Assembly (NCBI GenBank): GCA_007131745.1
Contig: SLPX01000365.1
Location: 1 to 29,973 of the forward strand
Direction of reading: 5' to 3'
Source: Myxococcales bacterium
Lineage (GTDB): Bacteria; Myxococcota; Polyangia; HGW-17; SLPX01
Length of the DNA: 29,973 nucleotides
The translations under genes were made by a program, and so were the position numbers. This document shows, in pieces, positions 1 through 8,356 of the stretch. The first letter of the stretch is position 1. Each line of letters starts with the position of its first letter. The notes beneath the pieces were generated by a model. It did no database searches, was not told where the DNA came from, and saw nothing but the letters and a program-made list of their open reading frames with translations.

Positions 1-3000
1 AAAAAGACGTTCCAGTGACTTAATGGCGCCGGGGTCATTGTCTCCGAGGTCCAGTATGGAACGGTATGCCAGAATGGCCTCCTCGGGTTCATCCAACGGT
101 TCTTCGTAAATGTGACAGATCTTGAATAGAAGGGTCTTTTTAACGTCCGGATCCAGGGCGTGTTCAGCCGCTTCCCGGTACACTTCCAGAAGGTCTTCCC
201 AGCGCTCTGTTCTGTTCAGCATGCGTTCCAGGGACTGGAATACATCTTGGCGGGATCGGTCGTTATGGAGGACCCGAAGGTAGCATTCCTTGGCTTCCTG
301 GACCCTGTCCAAACGCTCGTCGTTTATCTGGGCCAGTTCGGTGGCCACGGCCACCGATGTTTCGTTTTCATCAAATATGTTGTCCAGGTATTCCTTGTAT
401 ACCTTTGCAAGTTCTTCCCATTTTCCGAGAATGCCCGCCAGGCGTGTAAGCTGATCCCTGATTCCCGGCTCTTCCGGGTTTTCAAGGAACAGCTTGCCGT
501 ACCAATCGAAAGCCTGTTCAAGGTCTTCCATTTGCTCTTCGTAAAGGATGGCTATCCGACGAGTAAAGGCCGGTTTTTGATCCGGGATTTCCGCAGTATC
601 TCTTCTTATCTTGTAGATCTCGATTAAAAGAGGCCAGTCCTGGCGGCTTGCATATATCGGTTCAAGTATAGCCGCAGCGTCTCCCTTACGGTCTTCATCG
701 CCGAGGAACCGTTCGATTCTCTCTATGGTTTCAGAATGCCTGGGATTGCCGCCGAGCGCTGCCCTGTAATTGAGAAGCGCCCTGTCCGGGTTTCCCAGTT
801 CTTCTTCGCAGATTTTCCCCAACCGGAATCGCATGGTCACCGCGTCTTCCAGGTCTTCCACGAATTCAAATCGGCGCTCCAGCAGTTCCGCCAGATCATG
901 CCACTGCTCGCCCTTGGAATAGAGAGTCTCGAGAGCATCGTTTGCCTGCCGGTCTCCTGGAGATACGCTCAGAACCTGCTCCCAAAGTCCTACCGCGTCT
1001 TCCCGTCGGTCCAGAACTTCGTCGCAGAGAATAGCCGCTCTGGCCAGGTAATCTCGTCGCTTTTTTTCATCCTCCATTTCCAGGTCAGCGCGGGTGCGCA
1101 AAATGCCGAGCAGGGGTTCATAGTTTTCCATTTCCGCGTACAGCGACTCGAGCGATTGTAGCGCGTGCAGGTTGTCCGGAGACGAATCCAGGACTTCGCG
1201 ATAAAAAGAGCGGGCCGTCTCCCTGTCTTCCAGGCGATGCCTTGACACATCCGCCACAGTCAGACGCATCTGCTCCTGAATCCGCAAATCCAGAATGTCG
1301 TTGGCCACGCTCTTGTACAACTCTACAAGGTCTTTCCATCTCTCTTTTTCGCCTGCCAGACGTTCCAACGCGCTCATCACTTCAGCGAGCTGGGGCAAGC
1401 CAACCGCCTCTTTGAGTGCTTTTCCGTAGAATTCGAATGCCTCTTCTTCCGCGTCCAAACCAGTTTCCTTGATTTCCGCGGTTCTCACATACAATGACAC
1501 TTTTTCCGCCGGGTCGGCCGTGGTTCGAGCTTTCAATGCGTAAATTTCACACAATTTAGCCCAGTTCGATTCCGCTGAATATATGGGCTCCAGGATCTCA
1601 GCCGCCCTCAACGCCAAGAGTTCATCCGACAATAACTCCTCCAGCGCCGACCTGGCGCCATCGTGTTCCGGATCTTTCTCGAGGACCGACCGGTACCTGT
1701 CTATCGCTCGTTCAGCATCGTCCAGCCGGCGGTGGAGAATTTTTCCCACTCGATAGGTCAGACTTACCTGCGATGACTCGTCCTCCGTCAGCATGAGTTC
1801 CCGATCCAGCATGTCATATAGATCTCTCCATCGTTCGGAGGATTCATACAGTCTTGCAAGAGAACGGACGGCTTCTATATCGTCGGGGTTTTCATCCAGC
1901 AAGGTGTTCCACGCGGTTATGGCTTCGGCTATGTCCTCGATAGCCTCTTCATAATACATGGCTATGCGGCTCCAGAGTCCTCTGCGTTCGGTTCCGTCCA
2001 GAGTGACTTCCGCCCGGCGCCTCAAAATGCATACCAGGTCGGTCCATTTTTCCGACCTCATGTACAGTCGTTCCAGGCTGTCAAGCGAAGTGGTGTCCTC
2101 GGGATCCATTTCCGAAATCGAATTGTATGTTTCCACCGCAGAATCAGGGTTGTTGAGGTAATGTTCCTGGATTTCAGCGATGCGAAACAGGTGCTCTTTG
2201 CGCGCATCAAGTTCATCCGCCCACTCAACTTCCATGCGGAGTACCTTGACGAGGTTTTCCCAATCAGCAGCACTCTCATACAGTCTTCTCAACGCCAGGG
2301 CGGCCATGCGGGACATTTCGATATTGGCCGGATCCAGTTCCAGTAAACGCCTGTACCAGGACGCTGCCTGATCCGGATCCAGTATTTTTTCTTCGTACAA
2401 CTTCGCCAGTTCGAGGGTGAACTCGGATTTGAGTGCAAGGTCCGAATCGCCGGCGGCTTCAAGACCTTCCTGGTACACTTCCGCTGCTTCTTCCCACATG
2501 TTGGATTCGGTGATCATGCGGTTCAGAGCGTCGCGTACCCTGCCGTCTCCGGGCTGTATCTTGAGGGCTCTTCTCCATGTGAGGAAAGCAGCGTTTTTGT
2601 CGTTCATCCTGATGGCTTGGATTTCAGCTATCCTGGCCAGTAGATCCACCGCTCCGACAGGATCATCGCTCCGAGCTTCGAGCCGAACCTCAAGTATTTC
2701 AACCAGGTTTTTCCATTCTTGCGTATCCGCGTACAAGGGTTCGAGTATGGAAGCGACCCTTTGACGGAGATCCTTGTTTTCCAACAGGGCTTTTAAAGCT
2801 TCAACGGTCTTTTGATGGCCGGGAACCAACGCCAGGGCTTCAGAAAAAATATCCACCGCGCCTTCCGGGTTATGGAGGTGGACGGCCATCAATTCACCAC
2901 GCCTGAACTGGAGGTCGGCTACCCGGGCCGGTTCCTCGATGTAATCCAATTCGCTGAGTAACAGGTTCTCCAGCTTGTCCCACTCGTTTCTGCCGGCGTA

Positions 3001-6000
3001 AAGTCTTTCCAGTGCCGAAAAAGCTCGGTGGTTGCCGGGTTCCAGGTCAAGGACTTCCCTGTACGATTTTACCGCGTTTTCAGTGTCACCCAAAACATCT
3101 TCATCCAGGTTACATACCTGGAACAGGATGGATTTTTTTCGATCCACATCCACGAGAAGTTCCACGCGTCGATGAAGCAGGTTTCTCAAAGCTTTGTAGT
3201 CGCCGGTTTCCTGCAATATCCTGCGGAGAGCCTCGAATGTCTCTTCGTGAGACTCGTCAAGTTGCAGAACATGTTCATAATATTTTCTTGCTTCTTCCGG
3301 TCGGTGAAGTGATTCGTCGTATATGTTTGCAAGTTCCTTGGAAAGTTCCTTTTTCAGCGTTCCTTCGGATTCTCCAAGCGCCTCCTCGTATTTTTCGACG
3401 ACCTTGTCCCAATTGTCTTCCATGGCTGCAAGTTCCCGGAGGGTTTCACGGTTTTCTTCATCACCGGGTTCTTCATCGAAAATGCGCAGACAGTTCGCAA
3501 GCGCGCCTTCCACGTCTCCCAATCTCTTGCCGTAAATTGCTGAAAGCCTTTTGAGTAAGGTCAATCGTTCGTCGTTATCTTCGGAGGCTTCCAGCAAAAT
3601 TTCCAGCCCGCGCGACAAGTCTTCCCATGACTCGGTTTTTTCATAATAAGGAACGAGGATGGCTGCGGTCCTCACTCTGAATTCCGAATCATCATTCATG
3701 TATTCTTCCAGAGCGGACACGCTAAGACGATGCAACGGCTCTATTTGCAATGCCGCGGAATAGTGATCCAGGGCCTCGCTTGTTTTTGAAAGCTTGTGCT
3801 CCAGGAGTTGTCCCAGCCGATAAAGCAGCCCTACCTTGTCTGATGGTTCATCCGCCAGAACAAGCTGCTTTTCCAGGGTGTCGGCAAGTCCCTTCCAGTC
3901 TTCCCGCGCATCGTTTATTCTCTCCAGCGAGCGAAGCGCCCTCATGTTATCCGGCTGGATCTCAACTATTTTTTGATAAATCGAGGCTGCGCCGTCCAGG
4001 TTCTCCAACTTCTCTTCCTGGATTGCCCCGGCCTTAAACAAAACGGCAACTTTTTCCACGTCGTCCGGTTCCAGGTCGGCCCTCTTTTTGTAAATTTCCA
4101 GCAGGTTTTTCCAGTCCTTTGTTACGCTGAAAATCTGCTCAAGTGCATCCAGGGAGTTTGCATCCTCGGGATGCTTTTCAAGGATTCTCTCAAAATAAAC
4201 TCTGGCATCCTGGGGTTTATTCAATTCCTGGAATGTGATTTCCGCCATTCGCCTGTTCAGCCGGACTCTCTCTTCTTCCGAGTCCACCAGGCGTAAGCGT
4301 TCCTCGTAAATCCCGACCAGTTCCTTGCCGGCGTGGGCCTCTCCTGCCAGGCGTTCCAGCTCCTTCTCGATTTCTTCATTTTCGGGAGCTAATGCATAAG
4401 CCTTCGCGCACCAATTAAACGCGTCCACCTTGGAACCAAGCTTCTGTTCGCAGAGTTCCCAGATCTTTTGCAGGAGATCCAGTTTTTCCGACACCTCGTC
4501 CGAGTGGCGCAGCAAAATCTCGTAGGTTGTAAGCAATCGGGGCCATTTGTTCCCCTGTATGTAAATAGGCACCAGTTCCCGAGCTGCTTCGAGGTTCTCA
4601 GGTTCGACCGAAAGAACTCTTTCGTACGCTTTGACAGCGCGATCCGGTTTTTGCAAACGATGCTTCCATACATCGGCTGTTTTGAAAAAGAGTTTTATCT
4701 TTATTTCTCTATCGGCTGTCTTGTCCGCCGCACGGTTCAACGTATCAACGAATTCCTGCCAGTTTTCGCTGTCCGCGAATAGTTCTTCCAATGCCTTCCA
4801 ATCTCCGGCTTCCGCGTAAAGATCTCGTAACACCCGTACCGCCTTGTGATGGCCGGGTTTCATGTTCAGCACTTCACGCCAGACCTCGATGGCTCTCTTC
4901 GTGCCTCCAATGCGGTCACTCCAGAGCACCCCAAGGTTTTCCATTGTGGAGAGCCTCTTTTCGGAGTCTTCCAGGATCCTGAGTTGAATTTCCGTTATCT
5001 CGGCCAAAGCCATCCATCTTCGTTCCCTGCCGTACAAATGAACGAGAGCGTTCACTGCTTCTTCGTCTTCGGGGATGATTTCAAGAACTCCGTTCCACAT
5101 CGCTATAGCGGTCTTGGGATCCCCCAAACGTTTTTGCGCCAGTTCAGCCATGGCACGCAACATTGCAGGTTTCTCTGAATCCGGCGTCCCGGAAAGTTCT
5201 CTCTTGTATAGGTCCAGCAATCCTTTCCAGTTTCTTCGTCTCTCATAGATTTTCCGGAGCTGGTTGAGCGCTTCCCGGTCGGTGGGATCCAGTTGGAGGA
5301 TTTCTTCAAGGGGTTCGATGGCCTTCGTGTGATTTCCGACTCTCTCGCTCCAAAGCTCTGCAATTCTCCTGAGGATTCCCTTTTTCTTTTCAATGTCTTC
5401 AGATGCATCCGCCTGCTTGTGCAGGATCTTTATCAAGTCGTTTACCCGGCCGGACGATTCATATTTCTCGGCAAGGGCCGCCATTACCTCTTCGTTTTCC
5501 GGTTGAAGTTCGAGGATGGAATTGTAGGTGTTTAAAACCATGACATCGACTCTCAGCTTTTCGTAGATTTCGACGATGTCGAGCAGCAGAGAAACTTTTT
5601 TCTCGACCTCGGAATCGCTGAGCTTTTCGATATCCTCCTTTATCAGCTCCAGGAGCGCGTTCCATTTTTCGGTTTTCTTGTACAGGCGTTTCAGAGCTGT
5701 TTTCGATTCATCGTAATCAGGCCTTGTCCGAGCGACGGCTTTCCACAGATCCACAGCGCGTTCAGGATCTTCCAATTTCTCTTCCGCCAACCGCGCCATT
5801 TCTTCACCCAACTCCGCTTTCAATTCACGGTCATCGGTTTTTCCTTGTGCGCTTCTCAATAATCCCAGCAGTGATTTGTAATCCTCCAAGCTTTCATAAT
5901 ATTCGCGGAAAAAACCGAGCGCCATGGGTTGAGTCGGGTCGGCCTTGATTACCCTCTTGAAATAGGGTTCGGCCTCTTCAAGGTTGCCTAGTTTTTTCCA

Positions 6001-6912
6001 TGCCAGCATTCCTATCTGAATATGAAGTCCGGCATCCCCGGATCCGTCTCCTGTTTTCAGTGAATTCTTGTAAATCCCGATGAGAGACTCCCAGTCTTCG
6101 CTCTTGGTATAAATGTCTACGAGTGCATGAAGGGCTTGGTGATTGGAAGGATCCAGCGCAAGCACTTGATTGTATGCTCTTGCTGCCTGTTCTTCGTCGT
6201 CCAGATGCATTGCTGCTGTGCGTGCAGCGTCCAGAAGCGCTCCAATAGCAATTTCGTTCTCACCGCCGGCGTTTGCCCGGGCCGACTGGAGTTCGAACAG
6301 ATCTTTCCACATGGATTTGGTCTTGAGATGCCGGGCGAGGTGACGATAGGCCTTGGTATTCAGTGGGTCGACTTCCAGGCTCTTTTGCAGGTATGTTTCG
6401 ATTTCCTCGGCTTCGGGTTTGTTTTTCTTGTAAAGTTCCGCCGCGCTAGCGTACAAACTGGTTGTAAGCTGAGGGGATTCTCCCGAAGAAGCCGTTTCGA
6501 GGTATTTTTCCACGATTGCTTCCCATTTTTCTTTTTTCATCGAAATGGAATTCAATCGCTCTTCGGCTCCCTGGTGGTTTTGTCTTAGTTCGAGGACGGC
6601 TTTCAGAACCTGCTCGGCCCCGCTCTGGTCCAGGATTTCATCATCCAGGATCCGTGCTTTTTCATACAATAGGTCGGCTCGGATATCTTCATCATCATGG
6701 AGTTCTATTTCCAAATCGATGATCTCCAGAGCTGTTTCAGGGTTTCCCTCCTGCAGAAGTTGTGCCCGGGTCACTGTCATTGCCTGAAGAAGATCGGTAT
6801 CCACCTCATCTTTTTCCAGCTCTTTGACGCCGGCGACGATTTTCTGCATTGTTTCGTCGTCAAAAGGGTTACGCGCTAAATGCCCTAGGTAGGTCTGGAT
6901 CTTGGTTTTCAT
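1..6912 (-). CDS. Giant TPR-repeat protein, partial (C-terminal end beyond left edge)
   Basis: One reading frame stays open from an ATG at 6912 to base 1, giving 2304 residues without a stop; the rest of the gene lies outside the window. No signal peptide or membrane segment is seen at the N-terminus (MKTKIQTYLGHLARNPFDD), so the protein is probably cytoplasmic unless exported in another way. The whole length consists of helical TPR-like units of about 70-90 residues. Each has a W-x-x-L-x-x-[IL][YL] start, an R-[IL]-A-x-[IL]-x-E-x-x-L middle and a P-x-[DN]-x-x-A-L-x-x-L-E-x-L-Y end. The third level is a super-repeat of about four units (see repeat entry). TPR solenoids are protein-binding scaffolds. 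Giant soluble TPR proteins of this style occur in Myxococcota and relatives, but I cannot assign a function or partner. The RBS is weak (GGATGG, 8 bases before the ATG). The divergent neighbour is an Rrf2 regulator. Reading the same strand in other frames gives only short ORFs, so no frameshift is apparent. Confidence 0.9.
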   Translation of the reverse strand, partial: MKTKIQTYLGHLARNPFDDETMQKIVAGVKELEKDEVDTDLLQAMTVTRAQLLQEGNPETALEIIDLEIELHDDEDIRADLLYEKARILDDEILDQSGAEQVLKAVLELRQNHQGAEERLNSISMKKEKWEAIVEKYLETASSGESPQLTTSLYASAAELYKKNKPEAEEIETYLQKSLEVDPLNTKAYRHLARHLKTKSMWKDLFELQSARANAGGENEIAIGALLDAARTAAMHLDDEEQAARAYNQVLALDPSNHQALHALVDIYTKSEDWESLIGIYKNSLKTGDGSGDAGLHIQIGMLAWKKLGNLEEAEPYFKRVIKADPTQPMALGFFREYYESLEDYKSLLGLLRSAQGKTDDRELKAELGEEMARLAEEKLEDPERAVDLWKAVARTRPDYDESKTALKRLYKKTEKWNALLELIKEDIEKLSDSEVEKKVSLLLDIVEIYEKLRVDVMVLNTYNSILELQPENEEVMAALAEKYESSGRVNDLIKILHKQADASEDIEKKKGILRRIAELWSERVGNHTKAIEPLEEILQLDPTDREALNQLRKIYERRRNWKGLLDLYKRELSGTPDSEKPAMLRAMAELAQKRLGDPKTAIAMWNGVLEIIPEDEEAVNALVHLYGRERRWMALAEITEIQLRILEDSEKRLSTMENLGVLWSDRIGGTKRAIEVWREVLNMKPGHHKAVRVLRDLYAEAGDWKALEELFADSENWQEFVDTLNRAADKTADREIKIKLFFKTADVWKHRLQKPDRAVKAYERVLSVEPENLEAARELVPIYIQGNKWPRLLTTYEILLRHSDEVSEKLDLLQKIWELCEQKLGSKVDAFNWCAKAYALAPENEEIEKELERLAGEAHAGKELVGIYEERLRLVDSEEERVRLNRRMAEITFQELNKPQDARVYFERILEKHPEDANSLDALEQIFSVTKDWKNLLEIYKKRADLEPDDVEKVAVLFKAGAIQEEKLENLDGAASIYQKIVEIQPDNMRALRSLERINDAREDWKGLADTLEKQLVLADEPSDKVGLLYRLGQLLEHKLSKTSEALDHYSAALQIEPLHRLSVSALEEYMNDDSEFRVRTAAILVPYYEKTESWEDLSRGLEILLEASEDNDERLTLLKRLSAIYGKRLGDVEGALANCLRIFDEEPGDEENRETLRELAAMEDNWDKVVEKYEEALGESEGTLKKELSKELANIYDESLHRPEEARKYYEHVLQLDESHEETFEALRRILQETGDYKALRNLLHRRVELLVDVDRKKSILFQVCNLDEDVLGDTENAVKSYREVLDLEPGNHRAFSALERLYAGRNEWDKLENLLLSELDYIEEPARVADLQFRRGELMAVHLHNPEGAVDIFSEALALVPGHQKTVEALKALLENKDLRQRVASILEPLYADTQEWKNLVEILEVRLEARSDDPVGAVDLLARIAEIQAIRMNDKNAAFLTWRRALKIQPGDGRVRDALNRMITESNMWEEAAEVYQEGLEAAGDSDLALKSEFTLELAKLYEEKILDPDQAASWYRRLLELDPANIEMSRMAALALRRLYESAADWENLVKVLRMEVEWADELDARKEHLFRIAEIQEHYLNNPDSAVETYNSISEMDPEDTTSLDSLERLYMRSEKWTDLVCILRRRAEVTLDGTERRGLWSRIAMYYEEAIEDIAEAITAWNTLLDENPDDIEAVRSLARLYESSERWRDLYDMLDRELMLTEDESSQVSLTYRVGKILHRRLDDAERAIDRYRSVLEKDPEHDGARSALEELLSDELLALRAAEILEPIYSAESNWAKLCEIYALKARTTADPAEKVSLYVRTAEIKETGLDAEEEAFEFYGKALKEAVGLPQLAEVMSALERLAGEKERWKDLVELYKSVANDILDLRIQEQMRLTVADVSRHRLEDRETARSFYREVLDSSPDNLHALQSLESLYAEMENYEPLLGILRTRADLEMEDEKKRRDYLARAAILCDEVLDRREDAVGLWEQVLSVSPGDRQANDALETLYSKGEQWHDLAELLERRFEFVEDLEDAVTMRFRLGKICEEELGNPDRALLNYRAALGGNPRHSETIERIERFLGDEDRKGDAAAILEPIYASRQDWPLLIEIYKIRRDTAEIPDQKPAFTRRIAILYEEQMEDLEQAFDWYGKLFLENPEEPGIRDQLTRLAGILGKWEELAKVYKEYLDNIFDENETSVAVATELAQINDERLDRVQEAKECYLRVLHNDRSRQDVFQSLERMLNRTERWEDLLEVYREAAEHALDPDVKKTLLFKICHIYEEPLDEPEEAILAYRSILDLGDNDPGAIKSLERLF
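650..4600 (-). repeat. Higher-order repeat in the TPR protein, about 305 residues per copy
   Basis: Within the TPR gene a distinctive block, A-x-[IL]-L-x-P-x-Y, recurs as LVPIY near 4560, AAILVPYY near 3650, VASILEPLY near 2735, AAEILEPIY near 1575 and AAAILEPIY near 655. The gaps are about 910, 915, 1160 and 920 bases, so three gaps equal about 305 residues and one is about 80 residues longer. Each standard copy holds four W-x-x-L units spaced about 270, 220, 210 and 220 bases; the long copy holds one extra unit. The copies are diverged at DNA level, so the array is old rather than recently amplified. Confidence 0.75.
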
Positions 6913-6975
6913 GAGTCACGCCATCCGAAATCTGGTTTGAAGTTATTGGATGTTTTCAGGCAACCCCGTCTGCTT

Positions 6976-7000
6976 CCTTGAAAAAGTCATTATTTCAAGG
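6976..7000. promoter_or_regulatory. Inverted repeat, candidate operator
   Basis: CCTTGAAA (6976-6983) and TTTCAAGG (6993-7000) form a perfect 8-bp inverted repeat with a 9-base spacer. On the minus strand it starts at or just after the expected transcription start of the TPR gene, a usual place for a repressor site. There is no T-run, so it does not look like a terminator. The binding protein is unknown; the adjacent Rrf2 protein is the obvious candidate. Confidence 0.45.
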
Positions 7001-7001
7001 G

Positions 7002-7010
7002 GTTATACCA
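7002..7010 (-). promoter_or_regulatory. Extended -10 element of the TPR gene
   Basis: Read on the minus strand this is TGGTATAAC, which fits the extended -10 pattern TGnTATAAT with one mismatch in the hexamer. No good -35 was found, as is common for extended -10 promoters. The implied 5' leader is about 85 bases. Confidence 0.4.
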
Positions 7011-7177
7011 GGCTGATTGCCCATTTTCATTACGTCTTTTTCCGACACCGCCCATAACGAGCCGCCATGTTAACGCAGGGGTGAAAAGGATTCAACGGAA
7101 ATCTATACAAAATGGGCCAAGTGACCCAGAGTGTGTTTTGCATCGGTCGGGATGGAACGGGAAAAAGAATCGGCCGG

Positions 7178-7207
7178 TTGACAGATGGCCTGTGGTCGAC
7201 ATATCTT
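7178..7207 (+). promoter_or_regulatory. Sigma70-type promoter of the Rrf2 regulator
   Basis: TTGACA at 7178-7183 is a perfect -35. An 18-base spacer leads to TATCTT at 7202-7207. The start of transcription would be near 7214, about 32 bases before the ATG at 7246. This position also rules out start codons further upstream. Confidence 0.55.
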
Positions 7208-7245
7208 TATTTGCTGAAAACCAATATTTAGAGACGGAACAGGAT

Positions 7246-7686
7246 ATGAAGCTTTCAACCAGAACCCGTTACGGCCTACGCGCTATGATTGATCTTGCGA
7301 TGCAGCAAAAAGACAGGCCGATAATGCTGAGGAAAATTTCGGAAAGACAGGGGATTTCGAAAAAATATCTTGACAATATTTTCACTGCGCTTCGGTTGTC
7401 CGGGCATCTCAGGACTGTCAGGGGAGCGAGTGGTGGATACGTTCTGGCCAAGCCTTCGTCCGAGATAAGAGTTTCCGATCTTGTAAAAGCCCTCGAGGGA
7501 AACGTATCACCTGTGGATTGTATTCACCAGCCGGATTTATGCGAAAAATCGGAGGATTGTGTGGCGCGGCGTTTGTGGATGGAGATGGAAGGTGCCATGT
7601 ACGGAGTTCTCGAAAAGCATACACTGGAGGACCTTGTAGAGCGGTGCAAAAAGAGCGGCGGAGTTTTTTGCGACCAAGATGGTTGA
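7246..7686 (+). CDS. Rrf2 family transcriptional regulator, IscR-like
   Basis: This 146-residue protein has the Rrf2 winged-helix fold from its first residues (MKLSTRTRYGLRAMIDLA). It shares the recognition stretch ISERQGIS..YL and VRG..GGY with IscR. Cys92, Cys99 and Cys105 lie in a C-x6-C-x5-C pattern, close to the Fe-S ligand spacing of IscR (C-x5-C-x5-C), so a bound iron-sulfur cluster is likely. The His that is the fourth ligand in E. coli IscR is replaced by Arg108, so the fourth ligand is not clear. No isc or suf genes follow. The downstream neighbours are convergent thioredoxin-like genes only 10 bases away. The start was chosen because it matches the family N-terminus and lies 39 bases after the promoter; GGA at 7236-7238 is a plausible RBS. 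NsrR- or RsrR-like sensing is an alternative to IscR-like sensing. Confidence 0.9.
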   Translation: MKLSTRTRYGLRAMIDLAMQQKDRPIMLRKISERQGISKKYLDNIFTALRLSGHLRTVRGASGGYVLAKPSSEIRVSDLVKALEGNVSPVDCIHQPDLCEKSEDCVARRLWMEMEGAMYGVLEKHTLEDLVERCKKSGGVFCDQDG

Positions 7687-7696
7687 TCTGTTTGGG

Positions 7697-8323
7697 CTAC
7701 CTGTAAACCGCGTGCAATAAACATTTTCTAGCTGCCGTGGAGTTCCAATCTCTTTCTCCCTCGACCTTAAAAATGATCGTGCCGTTTTTATCCAAAATGT
7801 AGGTTTCCGGATATTTCGAAACTCCGAAGGATTTCCTTGCCTTTCCTCCTTTATCCCACACAAAAAAGATTCTTTCGGCCGGGTGCAGCAGCGCCGGATG
7901 CGAGGCGAAAAAACGGTTCAGGGTCGTAAAATCATCATCAACAGCAACCAAAAAGGTTGAGCCGCCATGGTTTTTCCATCGCCGTGCTGTTTGCAGAAAT
8001 GAGCTGAGTTGTGCGAGACAACCGCTGCACGCGGTCGACCAGAAAACCACCAGGGTTGGGCCGCCTCCGGGTAAGCCCGTTTTCATTTTGTCGTTCAGGA
8101 TATTCACGGTCGGTCCGGCGGCTTCGTCGTGAGTCATTTTCAGCACCGGCAAACGGCTGAGATCTTTCAGTGCATTCGATCCCATCGTTTTGTCTGTATC
8201 TATTACGTCAAACGCATCGCATGGTGATCGGGCGGTCCTTGCATCCGTACGTAAAAACGCGGCAACGGATTGTACCGCCAAGCCCGCTATTAATAACATC
8301 GATAAGAAGGTGACGAGGCGCAA
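7697..8323 (-). CDS. Exported thioredoxin-fold (TlpA-like) protein
   Basis: This 208-residue protein has an N-terminal hydrophobic segment (residues 3-22) that serves as signal peptide or membrane anchor. A thioredoxin fold follows from about residue 85. The active site is Cys99-Ser-Gly-Cys102 after VVFWSTA, and Pro172 in KYPETY fits the cis-proline next to the active site. An extra Cys35 lies just after the membrane segment. It likely works as a periplasmic thiol-disulfide oxidoreductase; the substrate is unknown. The start is TTG at 8323, the first possible codon after an in-frame stop. The ATG at 8299 is an alternative, but it would remove the positively charged start of the signal. The gene follows the PDZ-TlpA gene by 33 bases and is probably cotranscribed with it. 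Confidence 0.8.
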   Translation of the reverse strand: MRLVTFLSMLLIAGLAVQSVAAFLRTDARTARSPCDAFDVIDTDKTMGSNALKDLSRLPVLKMTHDEAAGPTVNILNDKMKTGLPGGGPTLVVFWSTACSGCLAQLSSFLQTARRWKNHGGSTFLVAVDDDFTTLNRFFASHPALLHPAERIFFVWDKGGKARKSFGVSKYPETYILDKNGTIIFKVEGERDWNSTAARKCLLHAVYR

Positions 8324-8356
8324 AAAACAAACCTATTCTTCACGGCATTCCGGATT

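Larger units (their letters stand above)
6913..7245. other. Divergent intergenic region between the TPR gene and the Rrf2 regulator
   Basis: This 333-base gap holds a minus-strand extended -10, an inverted repeat and a plus-strand promoter, entered separately. An upstream ATG-less extension of the Rrf2 frame starts at 7081, but it lies before the promoter and shows no Rrf2 similarity, so I treat it as non-coding. I see no RNA gene here. Confidence 0.6.

Noticed and set aside
3012..3554. 180-residue plus-strand frame
   Set aside because: It is antisense to the TPR gene, whose own frame shows clear repeats throughout this stretch.
7081..7245. N-terminal extension of the Rrf2 frame upstream of its ATG
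   Set aside because: It precedes the promoter at 7178-7207, has no start codon with RBS, and lacks Rrf2 similarity.
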